From contig NZ_CP095491.1 of the NCBI RefSeq assembly GCF_023028105.1, positions 3,038,001 through 3,102,000 on the forward strand: 64,000 nucleotides of DNA, given 5' to 3'. Within the stretch, counting starts at the first letter, position 1. The number at the start of each line of letters is the position of its first letter. The position numbers and the translations under genes were made by a program. Origin of the DNA: Halosolutus gelatinilyticus. Its GTDB lineage: Archaea > Halobacteriota > Halobacteria > Halobacteriales > Natrialbaceae. A model generated the notes under the pieces. It saw nothing but the letters and a program-made list of their open reading frames with translations. It was not told the origin of the DNA and made no database searches. Shown here one piece after another: positions 17,070 through 25,839 of this stretch.

Positions 17070-18061
17070 GCTCAGGAACTGAGAAGGCGGACGGCACGGA
17101 CGACTCGAGTGCGGATTCCGGCGGCCACTGTTCGACGCCGGATTCGGACGGCGAGATTGCAGAAGAGATCGCGATCGTCTCCTTCGGGCGGAAGATGGAG
17201 ACCGCTGAGGAGATCAAGGCCGAACTCGAGGGCCGCTACGAAGCGATCGAGATCCTCGAGTACCACAGTGACGTCTTCGAGGAGCACTGGGGCGAGTACG
17301 ACTGCTTCGTCGGCCTCATGGCCTCCGGGATCGCGATGCGCAAGACGGCCCACCTGCTCGACGACAAGTGGGAGGACCCGGCGATCTGCGTCGTCGACGA
17401 GGAACTGACGTGGGCGATCCCGATCACGGGCGGCCACCACGGCGCCAACCAAGTCGCACAGGACCTGGCGACGATGGGTGCCGTGCCGGCCATGACGACG
17501 GCGTCGGAAGCCGCGGGGAAGCAGGGCGTCGAGTCGCGCGCGAAGGCGATGAACGCCCACGTCGTCAACGGCGACTCGACGATCAAGACGAACCTCGCCG
17601 TGCTGGACGACAACCTCGATCCCGTCGCGCGACTCGACGGCCCGGAAGTCGTCCTCGTCGGCGACGACGTGACGGTACTCAAGCGCAACGAAGATGATGG
17701 GATCGTCATCGGCACCGGCAGTGTCTCCGGCGCGAGCAAGGACTCGTTCCTCGCCGCGTGGGAGGAGGCGCTCGATCGGACCGACTACGACCGCTCGGAC
17801 GTCGAGTTCGTCGCCACCGCGACCCGGAAGGAAGACGAGGAGGGGCTGCTCGAGGCCGCACAGGAACTGGGCCTCGGCGTCGTCGTCTTCGACAAGGAGA
17901 CGCTGCTCGACCACGAGGGGCCGACTCCTTCCAAATCGAAGGAGTTGATCGGCTGGCCGGGGGTTTCCGAAGCCAGCGCGATCGCCGGCGGCCGCGAGCA
18001 GGAGTTGGTGCTCGAGAAGATCAGCTACGAGAACGAGGTCACGGTGGCGATCGGTCGATGA
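17066..18061 (+). CDS. cbiG: Cobalt-precorrin-5A hydrolase
   Basis: A 331-residue CbiG. It opens the delta-lactone ring and releases the two-carbon fragment as acetaldehyde. After an acidic extension, the N-terminal domain holds FVGLMASGIAMRK and the hallmark PITGGHHGANQVAQDLA; the C-terminal domain has GTGSVSGASKDS and ATRKEDEEGLLEAA. Start ATG 17066 is supported by GGAGGT six nt upstream. Its stop overlaps the next gene by ATGA. Confidence 0.92.
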   Translation: MSSGTEKADGTDDSSADSGGHCSTPDSDGEIAEEIAIVSFGRKMETAEEIKAELEGRYEAIEILEYHSDVFEEHWGEYDCFVGLMASGIAMRKTAHLLDDKWEDPAICVVDEELTWAIPITGGHHGANQVAQDLATMGAVPAMTTASEAAGKQGVESRAKAMNAHVVNGDSTIKTNLAVLDDNLDPVARLDGPEVVLVGDDVTVLKRNEDDGIVIGTGSVSGASKDSFLAAWEEALDRTDYDRSDVEFVATATRKEDEEGLLEAAQELGLGVVVFDKETLLDHEGPTPSKSKELIGWPGVSEASAIAGGREQELVLEKISYENEVTVAIGR

Positions 18062-18975
18062 GTTCCGAGAGCGACGCCGCCGAGTCCACTGACGCTGATG
18101 CGGACGCGAATGCGACCGCGGACGCGACGGCCGACGGCGCCCCCGACGATCGCGGCACCCTCTACGTCGTCGGGATCGGCCCCGGTCTGCCGGACCACAT
18201 GACCGCGAAGTCCAAACGGGTCATCGAGTCCGCGAACGTGGTCATCGCCTCGAGTCTCTACCAGGCGTTCCTCCGCGAGGACGGCACGCTTCCGCCGGAG
18301 GAGGCCGTCGACGACGGCGGGTTCGCAACTCGAGACGACGGCTTCGAGCAGGAGATCGTTCGCTCGACGATGGGTCGACAGATCGAACTCGCCCGCGCGG
18401 CGTTCGACTACGTTCGCGAGGGGAAGGACGTCGCCCACGTCTCCGGTGGCGATCCGTCGGTCTACGGCAAGTCGGACCTCATCTTCACGATGGCCGAGGA
18501 GGAGGACGCGACGGACGTCCCGATCGAGATCGTCCCCGGCCTCACCGCGGCGCTCGGCGGCGCGGCCAACGTCGGCGCGCCGCTGTGCAACGACTTCTGC
18601 ACCGTCTCGCTGTCGGACAAGTGGCGCGGCTGGGACGAGATCGAGGAGAAGCTGCGCGCCGCGGCGATTTCGAACTTCGTGATCGTCCTCTACAACTGCT
18701 GGCGCAACTACGAGCGGGCGGTCGAGATCGTCCGCGAGGAGCGCACGGACGACGCCCTCGTGGCGATCGTCAACGACGCGGGCCGCGCGGACGCCGGCCG
18801 CAACGGCGAGAGCGAGTTCATCACGACCCTCGGCGAGGCCGCCGATCACGACGACAAGGTGTCGGGGATGGGAACCTCGCTGATCATCGGCACCCACGAG
18901 ACCGAGACCTGGCGCAACGACGATCGAACGTACCTGGTCACCCCGCGCGGCGGGCGTGACGTCGACGACTTCTAA
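18058..18975 (+). CDS. cbiH: Precorrin-3B C17-methyltransferase, first copy
   Basis: A 305-residue tetrapyrrole methylase. Its start codon overlaps the cbiG stop. Following a 35-residue Asp/Ala/Thr-rich extension are LYVVGIGPGLPDHMTAKSK, VAHVSGGDPSVYGK and EIVPGLTAALGGAAN, then LCNDFCTVSLSDKW, a segment typical of the CbiH/CobJ ring-contraction methylases. Two consecutive cbiH paralogues are present; sharing of the C-17 methylation or another methyl transfer is possible. Which copy performs ring contraction cannot be decided here. Confidence 0.85.
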   Translation: MSSESDAAESTDADADANATADATADGAPDDRGTLYVVGIGPGLPDHMTAKSKRVIESANVVIASSLYQAFLREDGTLPPEEAVDDGGFATRDDGFEQEIVRSTMGRQIELARAAFDYVREGKDVAHVSGGDPSVYGKSDLIFTMAEEEDATDVPIEIVPGLTAALGGAANVGAPLCNDFCTVSLSDKWRGWDEIEEKLRAAAISNFVIVLYNCWRNYERAVEIVREERTDDALVAIVNDAGRADAGRNGESEFITTLGEAADHDDKVSGMGTSLIIGTHETETWRNDDRTYLVTPRGGRDVDDF

Positions 18976-18981
18976 CGATCC

Positions 18982-20040
18982 ATGAGCACGGACACCACTA
19001 CGGACGCGGACGCTGACGACGAATCGACATCGAAGTGCGGCGCCTCGACCGAGACCGAAGCGGAGACGGACACCTCGTCTTCGTCCTCGGATCCGAACTG
19101 CGGGGCCTCAGGCGGGAGCGGCGATTCGAGTGGTTCGAGCGGTTCCAAGTGCGGCGCATCGAGTTCCGATTCCGGTTCCTTGGCCTCCGAATCGAAGTGC
19201 GGCGCGTCCAGCAAGAAACAGTCCACCGAGGAGAAGGTCGGCGCGACGATCGACGACTTCGACGCCGACCCCGGCCAACTGACGGCGGTCGGGCTCGGCC
19301 CCGGCCACTCCGAGGGCATGACCGAACGCGCGAAGGCGGCGTTACTCGACGCCGAGCACATCGTCGGCTACACGACCTACATCGAACTCATCCCGGACGA
19401 GATCACCGCGGCGGCCGACGAGCTGTACGACACGCCGATGTGCGGCGAAGTCTCGCGAACGGAGGAGGCGATCGACCGCGCCCTCGCGGGCAACGACGTG
19501 GCGATCGTCGGCAGCGGCGACCCGAACGTCTACGCGCTGGCCGGCCTCGCGCTCGAGATCCTCGAGTCGAAGGGCGCGACGGCGTCGACGGTCGACTTCG
19601 ACGTGATTCCGGGCGTGCCGGCGGCCCAATCCTGCGCCGCTCGCCTGGGCGCGCCGCTGGTCAACGACACCGTCTCGATCTCCCTGTCGGACCACCTCGT
19701 CCCGATGCCGGAGATCGAGTCGCGCCTGCACGCCGCGGCCAGGGAGTCCTTTACGATCGCGATCTACAACCCCTGGAGCCGCAAGCGCCGCGATAATTTC
19801 GAAAAGGCCTGCGAGATCCTCCTGACCCACCGCGATCCCGATACGCCCGTCGGCGTCGTCCACGGCGCCGGCCGCGAGGACGAGCGGGTGCTGATCACCG
19901 AACTCGCTGAACTCGAGGACCTCGGCGAGAGCGAGCTCGTCGACATGACGACCACGATCGTCGTCGGCAACGAGGAGACGTACGTCTGGGACGATCGGAT
20001 GGTCACGCCGCGGGGCTACGAGACGAAGTACGACTACTGA
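18982..20040 (+). CDS. cbiH: Precorrin-3B C17-methyltransferase, second copy, with CGAS repeats
   Basis: A 352-residue CbiH paralogue. The catalytic part (from ~95) has LTAVGLGPGHSEGMTERAK, VAIVGSGDPNVYALAG, VIPGVPAAQSCAARLGAP and the VSISLSDHLVPMP segment. The first ~85 residues are a Ser/Asp/Glu-rich extension containing four CGAS tetrads (Cys at 19, 40, 57 and 73), each in a local N/K-C-G-A-S context, suggesting binding of a soft metal such as cobalt or an Fe-S cluster. It follows the first cbiH by 6 nt and precedes the ferredoxin gene. Confidence 0.87.
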   Translation: MSTDTTTDADADDESTSKCGASTETEAETDTSSSSSDPNCGASGGSGDSSGSSGSKCGASSSDSGSLASESKCGASSKKQSTEEKVGATIDDFDADPGQLTAVGLGPGHSEGMTERAKAALLDAEHIVGYTTYIELIPDEITAAADELYDTPMCGEVSRTEEAIDRALAGNDVAIVGSGDPNVYALAGLALEILESKGATASTVDFDVIPGVPAAQSCAARLGAPLVNDTVSISLSDHLVPMPEIESRLHAAARESFTIAIYNPWSRKRRDNFEKACEILLTHRDPDTPVGVVHGAGREDERVLITELAELEDLGESELVDMTTTIVVGNEETYVWDDRMVTPRGYETKYDY

Positions 20041-20066
20041 GCGCCAGCGAACCACCCCAATCCAGC

Positions 20067-20333
20067 ATGCCACGATACGAAGTCACCATCGAGACCGACG
20101 CCTGCGACGGGATCTTCGCCTGCCTGACCCGCGACCCGCGGTTCGTCGAGGGCGGAGACGGCCTCGCGACGATCGACCCCGACGCGGACCCGATCTACGA
20201 TTGCGAGGGCGAAGTCACAGACACCGCCAAGCGCATCGTCGCGACGTTCGACGACGATCGAATCGACGAGGCCAAACAGGCCGCGGCGGCCTGTCCGACG
20301 GATGCGATCGTCGTCGAGGAGGTGGCCGAATGA
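20067..20333 (+). CDS. Ferredoxin-like Fe-S protein (88 aa)
   Basis: An 88-residue acidic protein with CDGIFAC near the N-terminus and AAACPTDAI near the C-terminus. The pattern Cys-x5-Cys ... Cys-Pro resembles single-cluster [3Fe-4S]/[4Fe-4S] ferredoxins, with a long insertion between the two halves. An additional Cys sits at IYDCEG. It would donate electrons in the cytosol; within this operon the natural candidate is a reduction step of corrin synthesis (no CbiJ reductase is seen in the window). Its stop overlaps the start of the next gene (AATGA). Confidence 0.7.
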   Translation: MPRYEVTIETDACDGIFACLTRDPRFVEGGDGLATIDPDADPIYDCEGEVTDTAKRIVATFDDDRIDEAKQAAAACPTDAIVVEEVAE

Positions 20334-21064
20334 GCGAGACGGAATCGAAGACCGACGACACGGTCGAGACGACCGAGATCGAGGTCCCGGCGGACCCGCT
20401 CGCGGGCCATCCCGCGACGGCGTACTTCTGGGGCCACGTCGCGGGGAGCGGCGACGTCTCGGACGAGGGTATCGAGGTCGTCACCAACGACGAGGAGTCG
20501 GCGCGGGTGCTGGCCGCGATCGTCGGCGGCGACGTCGAACACGATACCACCAGCCGCGAGTACGCCCACGACGCATCGATCACCCGGACGGAGGACGAGT
20601 ACGCGTTGTCGATCGGCGCCGACGGTGAGAACGCAGAGGACGGAAACGGCGGCCTCCTCGGACGAAGCGGCGCGCTCGGCCTTCCGGTCGACGGCCGCGG
20701 CAGCTACCGTTTGGGCGCCTTCGCCGGGTACGATCGGGAACTGCTCCGGGGACTGCTCGAGGGCTGCGGAACGATCTGTTTCAAGTCGAAAAGCGACACC
20801 GTCGGCATCTCGTTCGTCCACGACGATCGCGACCTGCTCGAAGTCACGCGGGAACTGATCGCCGACTGCCCGGTGGCCGCGCCGACGGGCGACCTCTCCG
20901 GGACGTCTTCGGGCGGCTACTGGTTCGGCGTCGACGACGACGCCGCGCCCGCCTTCGGCACGTGGCTCTACGAGGGCTGCGAGGAGACCGGGCTGTTCGC
21001 GCCCGGTCGCCGGCGAAAACTCGAACGGAGCCTCGATCGGGCCGAGGCGTACGACGAGACGTAG
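20330..21064 (+). CDS. Degenerate LAGLIDADG-like protein in cobalamin operon
   Basis: A 244-residue protein. After a 25-residue acidic lead come two segments that look like the paired LAGLIDADG helices of the homing-endonuclease fold: AYFWGHVAGSGDV (31-43) and LRGLLEGCGTICF (139-151), each followed by beta-strand-like sequence (DTVGISFVHDDRDLL). The acidic residues needed for cleavage are replaced (Ser40 and Cys146 in the usual D-G positions), so nuclease activity is unlikely. It may bind nucleic acid or be a reused fold. Homologues are known in haloarchaeal B12 gene clusters, without assigned function. It is translationally coupled to the ferredoxin gene. Confidence 0.55.
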   Translation: MSETESKTDDTVETTEIEVPADPLAGHPATAYFWGHVAGSGDVSDEGIEVVTNDEESARVLAAIVGGDVEHDTTSREYAHDASITRTEDEYALSIGADGENAEDGNGGLLGRSGALGLPVDGRGSYRLGAFAGYDRELLRGLLEGCGTICFKSKSDTVGISFVHDDRDLLEVTRELIADCPVAAPTGDLSGTSSGGYWFGVDDDAAPAFGTWLYEGCEETGLFAPGRRRKLERSLDRAEAYDET

Positions 21065-21125
21065 CGAGAGACGCACCGAACCCGGACACGACCCAGACGC
21101 GACGAATCTACGCGATCCAAACACG

Positions 21126-22352
21126 ATGAGCGCACCCGACGACACCCCGACCGCGACGGCGTTCGACGACGAGGCGGTCCTGCTGATCGGACACGGCTCC
21201 CGGCGAGAGAAGTCCAACGAGCAGGTGCGGGAACTGGCGGCCGGCCTCGAATCCCGGCTCGGAGTTCCGGTCGACGCCACCTTCCTCGAACTCGCCGATC
21301 CGGCGATCGGCGAGGCGTTCGCCTCCCTCGCGACGGTGACGAGCGAGGTCACGGTCGTCCACTGCTCGCTGTTCGCCGCGAGCCACGTCAAAAACGATGT
21401 GCCGCTGGCGATCGATCGGGCTCGCGCGGCCCACGAGATCGAGATCAACAACGGCTCGCACCTGGGGATCCACCCGGCGATCGTCGACCTGCTCGACGAT
21501 CGGGCCGGCGCGGTCGAGCGCGAACTCGGCATCGATCGGACGGAAGACGACGTCGCGGTCGTCCTCTGTGGGCGCGGATCGAGCGATCCGGACGCGAACG
21601 GCGACGTCCACAAACTGGCCCGCCTGCTGTACGAGGGCCGCGAGTTCGCTCGGGTCGAGGCCTCCTTTATCGGCGTCACGGACCCAACGCTCGACGACAC
21701 CCTCCACGGGCTATCGAAGCACCGCCCGGACGCGGTCGTCGTCCTCCCGTACATGCTGGGCGACGGCGTGCTCACCCGGCGCGTCCGCGACCGGACCGCC
21801 GACTTCGACGACGAGTACCCGTACGTCGACGCGCTGGCCGGCGATCCCCTCGGGACGGACTCACGGCTGCTCGACGTCCTCGCCGATCGGTGGCAGGAGG
21901 CCCGAACGGGCAGCGTCGAGATGTCCTGCGACACGTGCAAGTACAAGGTCGATCTGGCGGGGTACGAGCGAGACGTCGGCGGCGCCCGCGCCATGCTCCG
22001 GGCGCTCGCCCACCGGGAGGCCCACGCTGACCGGGACGTCGTCGACGACGAACCGCACAGCCACGACGCGCCGGACAAACACGTCGCGGTGTGTACGAAC
22101 CGGACCTGCGCCGAGATGGGATCGCCAACGGTCATCGAACGACTTCGCCAGAAGGTTCGCGACTCCGAGCACTGCGACGCGCGGATCACGCGATCGTCCT
22201 GTCTCGGTCGCTGCGGCGACGGGCCGATGGTCGCCGTCTACCCGGACGGGGTCTGGTACGGCGACGTCGACGCGGGCGACGCGGAACGCATCGTCGCCGA
22301 CCACCTCGATCGCGATCGCATCGTCAGCGATCTCGTCGATCAGATGCTGTAG
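21126..22352 (+). CDS. cbiX: CbiX sirohydrochlorin cobaltochelatase with C-terminal thioredoxin-like ferredoxin
   Basis: A 408-residue protein. The first domain has the chelatase motif LLIGHGSRREKSNEQ, and the second a related half (LCGRGSSDPDANGDVHKLA), so this is the two-domain CbiX. It inserts Co2+ into sirohydrochlorin at the start of the anaerobic-type route. The C-terminal ~85 residues form a thioredoxin-like [2Fe-2S] ferredoxin with Cys323, Cys328 (CTNRTC), Cys359 and Cys363 (CLGRC). Between the domains are a Cys pair (SCDTC) and a His-rich stretch (EPHSHDAPDKH), which may hold metal. Confidence 0.9.
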   Translation: MSAPDDTPTATAFDDEAVLLIGHGSRREKSNEQVRELAAGLESRLGVPVDATFLELADPAIGEAFASLATVTSEVTVVHCSLFAASHVKNDVPLAIDRARAAHEIEINNGSHLGIHPAIVDLLDDRAGAVERELGIDRTEDDVAVVLCGRGSSDPDANGDVHKLARLLYEGREFARVEASFIGVTDPTLDDTLHGLSKHRPDAVVVLPYMLGDGVLTRRVRDRTADFDDEYPYVDALAGDPLGTDSRLLDVLADRWQEARTGSVEMSCDTCKYKVDLAGYERDVGGARAMLRALAHREAHADRDVVDDEPHSHDAPDKHVAVCTNRTCAEMGSPTVIERLRQKVRDSEHCDARITRSSCLGRCGDGPMVAVYPDGVWYGDVDAGDAERIVADHLDRDRIVSDLVDQML

Positions 22353-22406
22353 GAGTAGAATCGCACGCTAATCACATCCGACAATCACCATACCGAAAAC
22401 GCACAC

Positions 22407-22778
22407 ATGAGCTGTCACGAAATCGAAGCGCTACGACTCGGACTGATGACCGTCCTCGGGATCGGGGACGAACACACCCGCGAACACGCGGAGAAAGAAC
22501 TCGAAGGGCACCTGGAGGGCCCGATCGAGGGACTCGCAAACGCGGAGACCCTCACCGAACTCCAGCGACACCTCGACACCGCGCTGGTCGACCTCGAGGA
22601 GGAAGTCGCCACGATGGACCGAGACGATCCCGCGTACGACTACACGCGTGGTCGGCTCCTCGAGGTTCGAAACGCCGAGCGGGCGATCCAGCGCATCGCG
22701 GCGCACGGGGAAAGCGTCCTCGACGGTCTCGGAGAGGCTCACGACACGCTCCACGAAACATTCCCCGTAGAGGAGTAA
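22407..22778 (+). CDS. DUF3209-family protein
   Basis: A 123-residue helical cytosolic protein starting MSCHEIEALRLGLMTVLGI, which matches from memory the DUF3209 family found next to cbiX in haloarchaeal B12 clusters. It is mostly charged helices, Glu/His/Leu-rich, without membrane segments or catalytic motifs. The Cys-His pair near the start could bind metal. It follows cbiX by 54 nt and precedes the beta-propeller gene by 1 nt, so it belongs to the same transcriptional unit. Function is unknown. Confidence 0.75.
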   Translation: MSCHEIEALRLGLMTVLGIGDEHTREHAEKELEGHLEGPIEGLANAETLTELQRHLDTALVDLEEEVATMDRDDPAYDYTRGRLLEVRNAERAIQRIAAHGESVLDGLGEAHDTLHETFPVEE

Positions 22779-22779
22779 G

Positions 22780-24090
22780 ATGGCGCGCTCCGAATCCGAC
22801 GCCGAGATCGAATCCGATCGCCAGGGTGCCTTCCGTCGCGTCGAACTCGGCGACATCGAGCGCGCGCGAAGTCGACACATGTGGACCCGATCGACCGTCC
22901 ACGTTGCCGGGAACCTCGTCCTCGCGGGGCAGTGGGACGGCACCGTCACCGCGTTCGACGCCGACTCGCTGGAGCCGCGATGGACGACTACCCACCCGGA
23001 TCACGCGGTCGGGATCGCCGGCCTCGACGCCAATCGAGATGACGGCACGGACGCCGGTAGCGCGGAGACGGTCGTCGTCGCCGGCCGCGGCAAGATGGGG
23101 ACGATCGCGGCCTACGACGCCGCGACGGGCGAACGGCGGTGGCGCTACGACGCCGTCGAGGACGTCGGCGAAGCGGTAAAGGAGACGGTGTTCTACCTGC
23201 CGTACGTCGTCGCGCTCGAAACCGACGGAGCGGGCGAGGACGCCCAAATCTACGCGGCGGCCCGGCGATACGAACGGGACGGCGAGGATCGACGGTGGTA
23301 CAGCACCGTCCTCGCGTTCGACGCCGACGGCACCGTCCGCTGGCGGTACGAGACGGACGCCTCGCCGATCGCACTCGGCCTCGACGAGGGCGGCGGGCGA
23401 CTGGCGGTCGGCTACAACCGCTGTACGGGCGATCACGATAACGGCCTCGTCGTCCTCGACGCGGCCTCGGGCGAACCGGCGTGGACGTGGGATCCCGGCA
23501 CGCCGGGCGATCGCCGCGTCGGCGACGTCTCCTTCGACGGCGATCGACTCGCGGTTTCGAGCCACGGCGACAAGCGCGGCTACCTGCTCGGACCGGGCGG
23601 CGCCGAACTGTGGCGGGTCGACCTGGCCGTCGAGAGGGACGTCGGCGACGAGACGCTGTACGCCTATCCGACCCACGCCCACGCGAGCGACGGCCGCGTC
23701 GCGTTCGTGACCGGCAACACCTACGCGAAAGAGCGCCGCGAGACCGAGAATCGCCACCCGAACGAACACCGAATCGCGACGTTCGACGCCGAGGGCGCGC
23801 TCGTCTGGGACGCCGACGTCCGCGGATTCGTCCACGGCCTCGATGCCGACGGGGAGACGATCGTCGCCCCCTGCGCGCAGAACTTCCGCGTGCGCGATCC
23901 CGAGACGCACGCCGTCCGCTGGTTCGACCTCGACTCCGGCGAGGAGCGTTCGGAACGGGTCGACGGCATCGCGACCGCGGCGGCCGTCGATCGCGGGACG
24001 ATCGCGGCGATCGAAGAACCCGTCGAGTATCACGACGAGGGCGAGACGCGCGGCGAGTACGCCCTTCGCGTCGGCTCGGTCGGTCGATAG
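22780..24090 (+). CDS. PQQ-like beta-propeller repeat protein
   Basis: A 436-residue protein with repeated blades of the PQQ/BamB type, each ending in a Trp-containing strand: TVTAFDADSLEPRW, IAAYDAATGERRWRYD, VLAFDADGTVRWRYET, LVVLDAASGEPAWTW and IATFDAEGALVWD. About seven blades are expected. No signal peptide or lipobox is visible, so it appears cytosolic. It starts right after DUF3209 and ends the cobalamin gene group. It could be a scaffold or a cofactor-binding protein; no catalytic role can be inferred. Confidence 0.8.
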   Translation: MARSESDAEIESDRQGAFRRVELGDIERARSRHMWTRSTVHVAGNLVLAGQWDGTVTAFDADSLEPRWTTTHPDHAVGIAGLDANRDDGTDAGSAETVVVAGRGKMGTIAAYDAATGERRWRYDAVEDVGEAVKETVFYLPYVVALETDGAGEDAQIYAAARRYERDGEDRRWYSTVLAFDADGTVRWRYETDASPIALGLDEGGGRLAVGYNRCTGDHDNGLVVLDAASGEPAWTWDPGTPGDRRVGDVSFDGDRLAVSSHGDKRGYLLGPGGAELWRVDLAVERDVGDETLYAYPTHAHASDGRVAFVTGNTYAKERRETENRHPNEHRIATFDAEGALVWDADVRGFVHGLDADGETIVAPCAQNFRVRDPETHAVRWFDLDSGEERSERVDGIATAAAVDRGTIAAIEEPVEYHDEGETRGEYALRVGSVGR

Positions 24091-24225
24091 CCGCGGCCCG
24101 TTTTCGACACCCCGCTAACTACCCTTTCGCGCCGTCGTCGGCGTTCGATCCGACTGAATTCGGGTGGTCATCGCATACGCAAGGGTAACCCCCACAGTCC
24201 TGTCGGCCGTCTCTGGTCGTATATA

Positions 24226-25296
24226 ATGACAGATCCGTTAGTAGATGACGGCGAGGCGGAGTGTTCGGCTCCCGTGGACGTCGAACCCCGCTCGCGTCGT
24301 CCGGACGAAACCGATCGGGGCGAGCGAGACCCCCGGCGGGTGATGACCGACGGCGGACAGGCCGTCGAGGAACCGGAGGAAGACGAGGGCGAGGGCGAGA
24401 GCGAAGAAGCCGGCGACGAGGTCGAAGACGAGGCCGACGAACCGGACGCGGAGGCTGACCGGGAAGACGAAGCCGAAGCGGAGTCCGAAGCGGAAGCGGA
24501 AGACGCGACGGAAGAAGCCGAGGACGAAGCGGAGGAGGACGAGGGGGAAGAAGCCGAAGAAGACGAACGCGAGGTGGAGGCGGAAGAGGAACCGAGCGAG
24601 GAGCCCGAAGAAGCGGAGGTCGAAGCCGAGGAAGCCGAATCCGAAGAAGAAGACGAGTACCACGTCGAAGACGCGGACGATGTCTACGAGGGCGACGACG
24701 CGTCCGGCGTCCTCCACCTCGACCTCGACGGGCTGTTCCTCGACCTGCTCGGGCTCGAGGTCAACCTGAATCCCGTCACCCTCGACGTGTCGGCGCGACC
24801 GGGGGAGAATAACCTGCTCGGGAACCTGCTGTCCGCGGTGTCGGGACTGCTCGACGGTCCGAGCGCGATGATGGACAAACTCACGTCGCTGCTCGGGAAG
24901 CCTCGGGAACTCCTCGGGAACCTCTCTGACTCCCTCAAGAGCGGGCTGCGGAACTTGCTCGCGAAGCCGGGCGAGATGCTGCGGAGTCTCTTCGGCGGCG
25001 CCGGCGAGGAATCCGAGGGAGGCGCGGAAGCCGCGGACGAAGAAGCGGAGGAGTCCGAAGAGGGCGCGGAAGCCGAGGGCGGTCGACTCTCTTCGGCCGT
25101 CCAGTGGGTTCGATCGAAGTTCGCCGGCGCGGCCGGCTGGTTGAAGGAGCGGCTCCTGGGGCTGGTTCCGGGGCTGCCGATCGAGGACCTCATCGCGACG
25201 GTCGTTCGCAGCGCGTTGCAGCAACTGCTCGAGCAACTCGAACCGGAGGAAGCGCCGACAGGGGACGACGAAGCGGCCGCGGAGGCTGAAGCATGA
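24226..25296 (+). CDS. Acidic low-complexity protein with a conserved leucine/asparagine-rich core
   Basis: 356 residues from ATG 24226. TATATA lies directly before that ATG, so the true start may be ATG 24343 (MTDGGQAVEEP). Residues ~45-155 are nearly all Glu/Asp/Ala. The folded part, ~165-260, reads LHLDLDGLFLDLLGLEVNLN, then LLGNLLSAVSGLLDG; this DLLGLEVNL...NLLGNLL pattern recurs in secreted proteins of diverse prokaryotes, as I recall, but has no assigned function. A second acidic stretch and an amphipathic region with several predicted helices (AAGWLKERLLGLVPGLP) end the protein. It overlaps the next gene by 4 nt and heads a four-gene unit. Confidence 0.7.
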   Translation: MTDPLVDDGEAECSAPVDVEPRSRRPDETDRGERDPRRVMTDGGQAVEEPEEDEGEGESEEAGDEVEDEADEPDAEADREDEAEAESEAEAEDATEEAEDEAEEDEGEEAEEDEREVEAEEEPSEEPEEAEVEAEEAESEEEDEYHVEDADDVYEGDDASGVLHLDLDGLFLDLLGLEVNLNPVTLDVSARPGENNLLGNLLSAVSGLLDGPSAMMDKLTSLLGKPRELLGNLSDSLKSGLRNLLAKPGEMLRSLFGGAGEESEGGAEAADEEAEESEEGAEAEGGRLSSAVQWVRSKFAGAAGWLKERLLGLVPGLPIEDLIATVVRSALQQLLEQLEPEEAPTGDDEAAAEAEA

Positions 25297-25787
25297 GTCA
25301 GGAATCCGAATCCACCGAATCCGTCACGCAGCGAATCGACTACGAATCGATCACCGAGAACGTCAACGTCGAGGAGTTGATCGAGGGCACCCAGTGGGAG
25401 GACCAGATCGACGAGGATCGCCCGCTCGGAGAAGCCCTCGGTGCCCAGATCGGCGCGCTCGTCGGCCGCAAGGTCGGCGAGTCGGTCGGCCGATCGATCG
25501 GCCACCTCGTCGTCGAGGAACTGCTCGGAACCAAAGAGGAGGCCGAAAAGCAGGAAGCCGACGAAGCGGCCGAGGAAGGAGAAGCGACCGAAGAAGACGA
25601 GAGCGAAGAGGAAGCGGACGAAGGCGACGAGGCTGAGGAGAAAGCCGAATCGGAGGCGGGTGACGAAGACGAATCCGAAGCGGAAGGGGAAGAGACGGAG
25701 TCCGAGGAGAACGCCGAGAGCGAGGAATCGGAAGCCTCGGACGCGGGGAACGAATCCGACGAGTCCGACGGCGACGAGGGTGACTGA
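25293..25787 (+). CDS. Acidic protein with glycine-zipper segment
   Basis: A 164-residue protein. Residues ~48-72 contain small-residue spacing every four positions (GEALGAQIGALVGRKVGESV), a glycine-zipper pattern that packs helices or inserts in membranes. The remaining ~85 residues are almost pure Glu/Asp/Ser/Ala. Its N-terminal half resembles that of the following gene, indicating a local duplication. The start overlaps the preceding stop by ATGA. No family name is recognised. Confidence 0.7.
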   Translation: MSQESESTESVTQRIDYESITENVNVEELIEGTQWEDQIDEDRPLGEALGAQIGALVGRKVGESVGRSIGHLVVEELLGTKEEAEKQEADEAAEEGEATEEDESEEEADEGDEAEEKAESEAGDEDESEAEGEETESEENAESEESEASDAGNESDESDGDEGD

Positions 25788-25839
25788 CCCATGACGGCGA
25801 ACCGTCTCACCGACGATCGATCGCCCCGAGGTGGGACCG

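Noticed and set aside
18058-20040. Two cbiH genes as an artefactual duplication or frameshifted single gene
   Set aside because: Both are complete with different N-termini and divergent motifs, so they are true paralogues.
20330-21064. Intein or active homing endonuclease
   Set aside because: No splicing-block residues or host-gene interruption; catalytic acids absent; the gene is a normal operon member.
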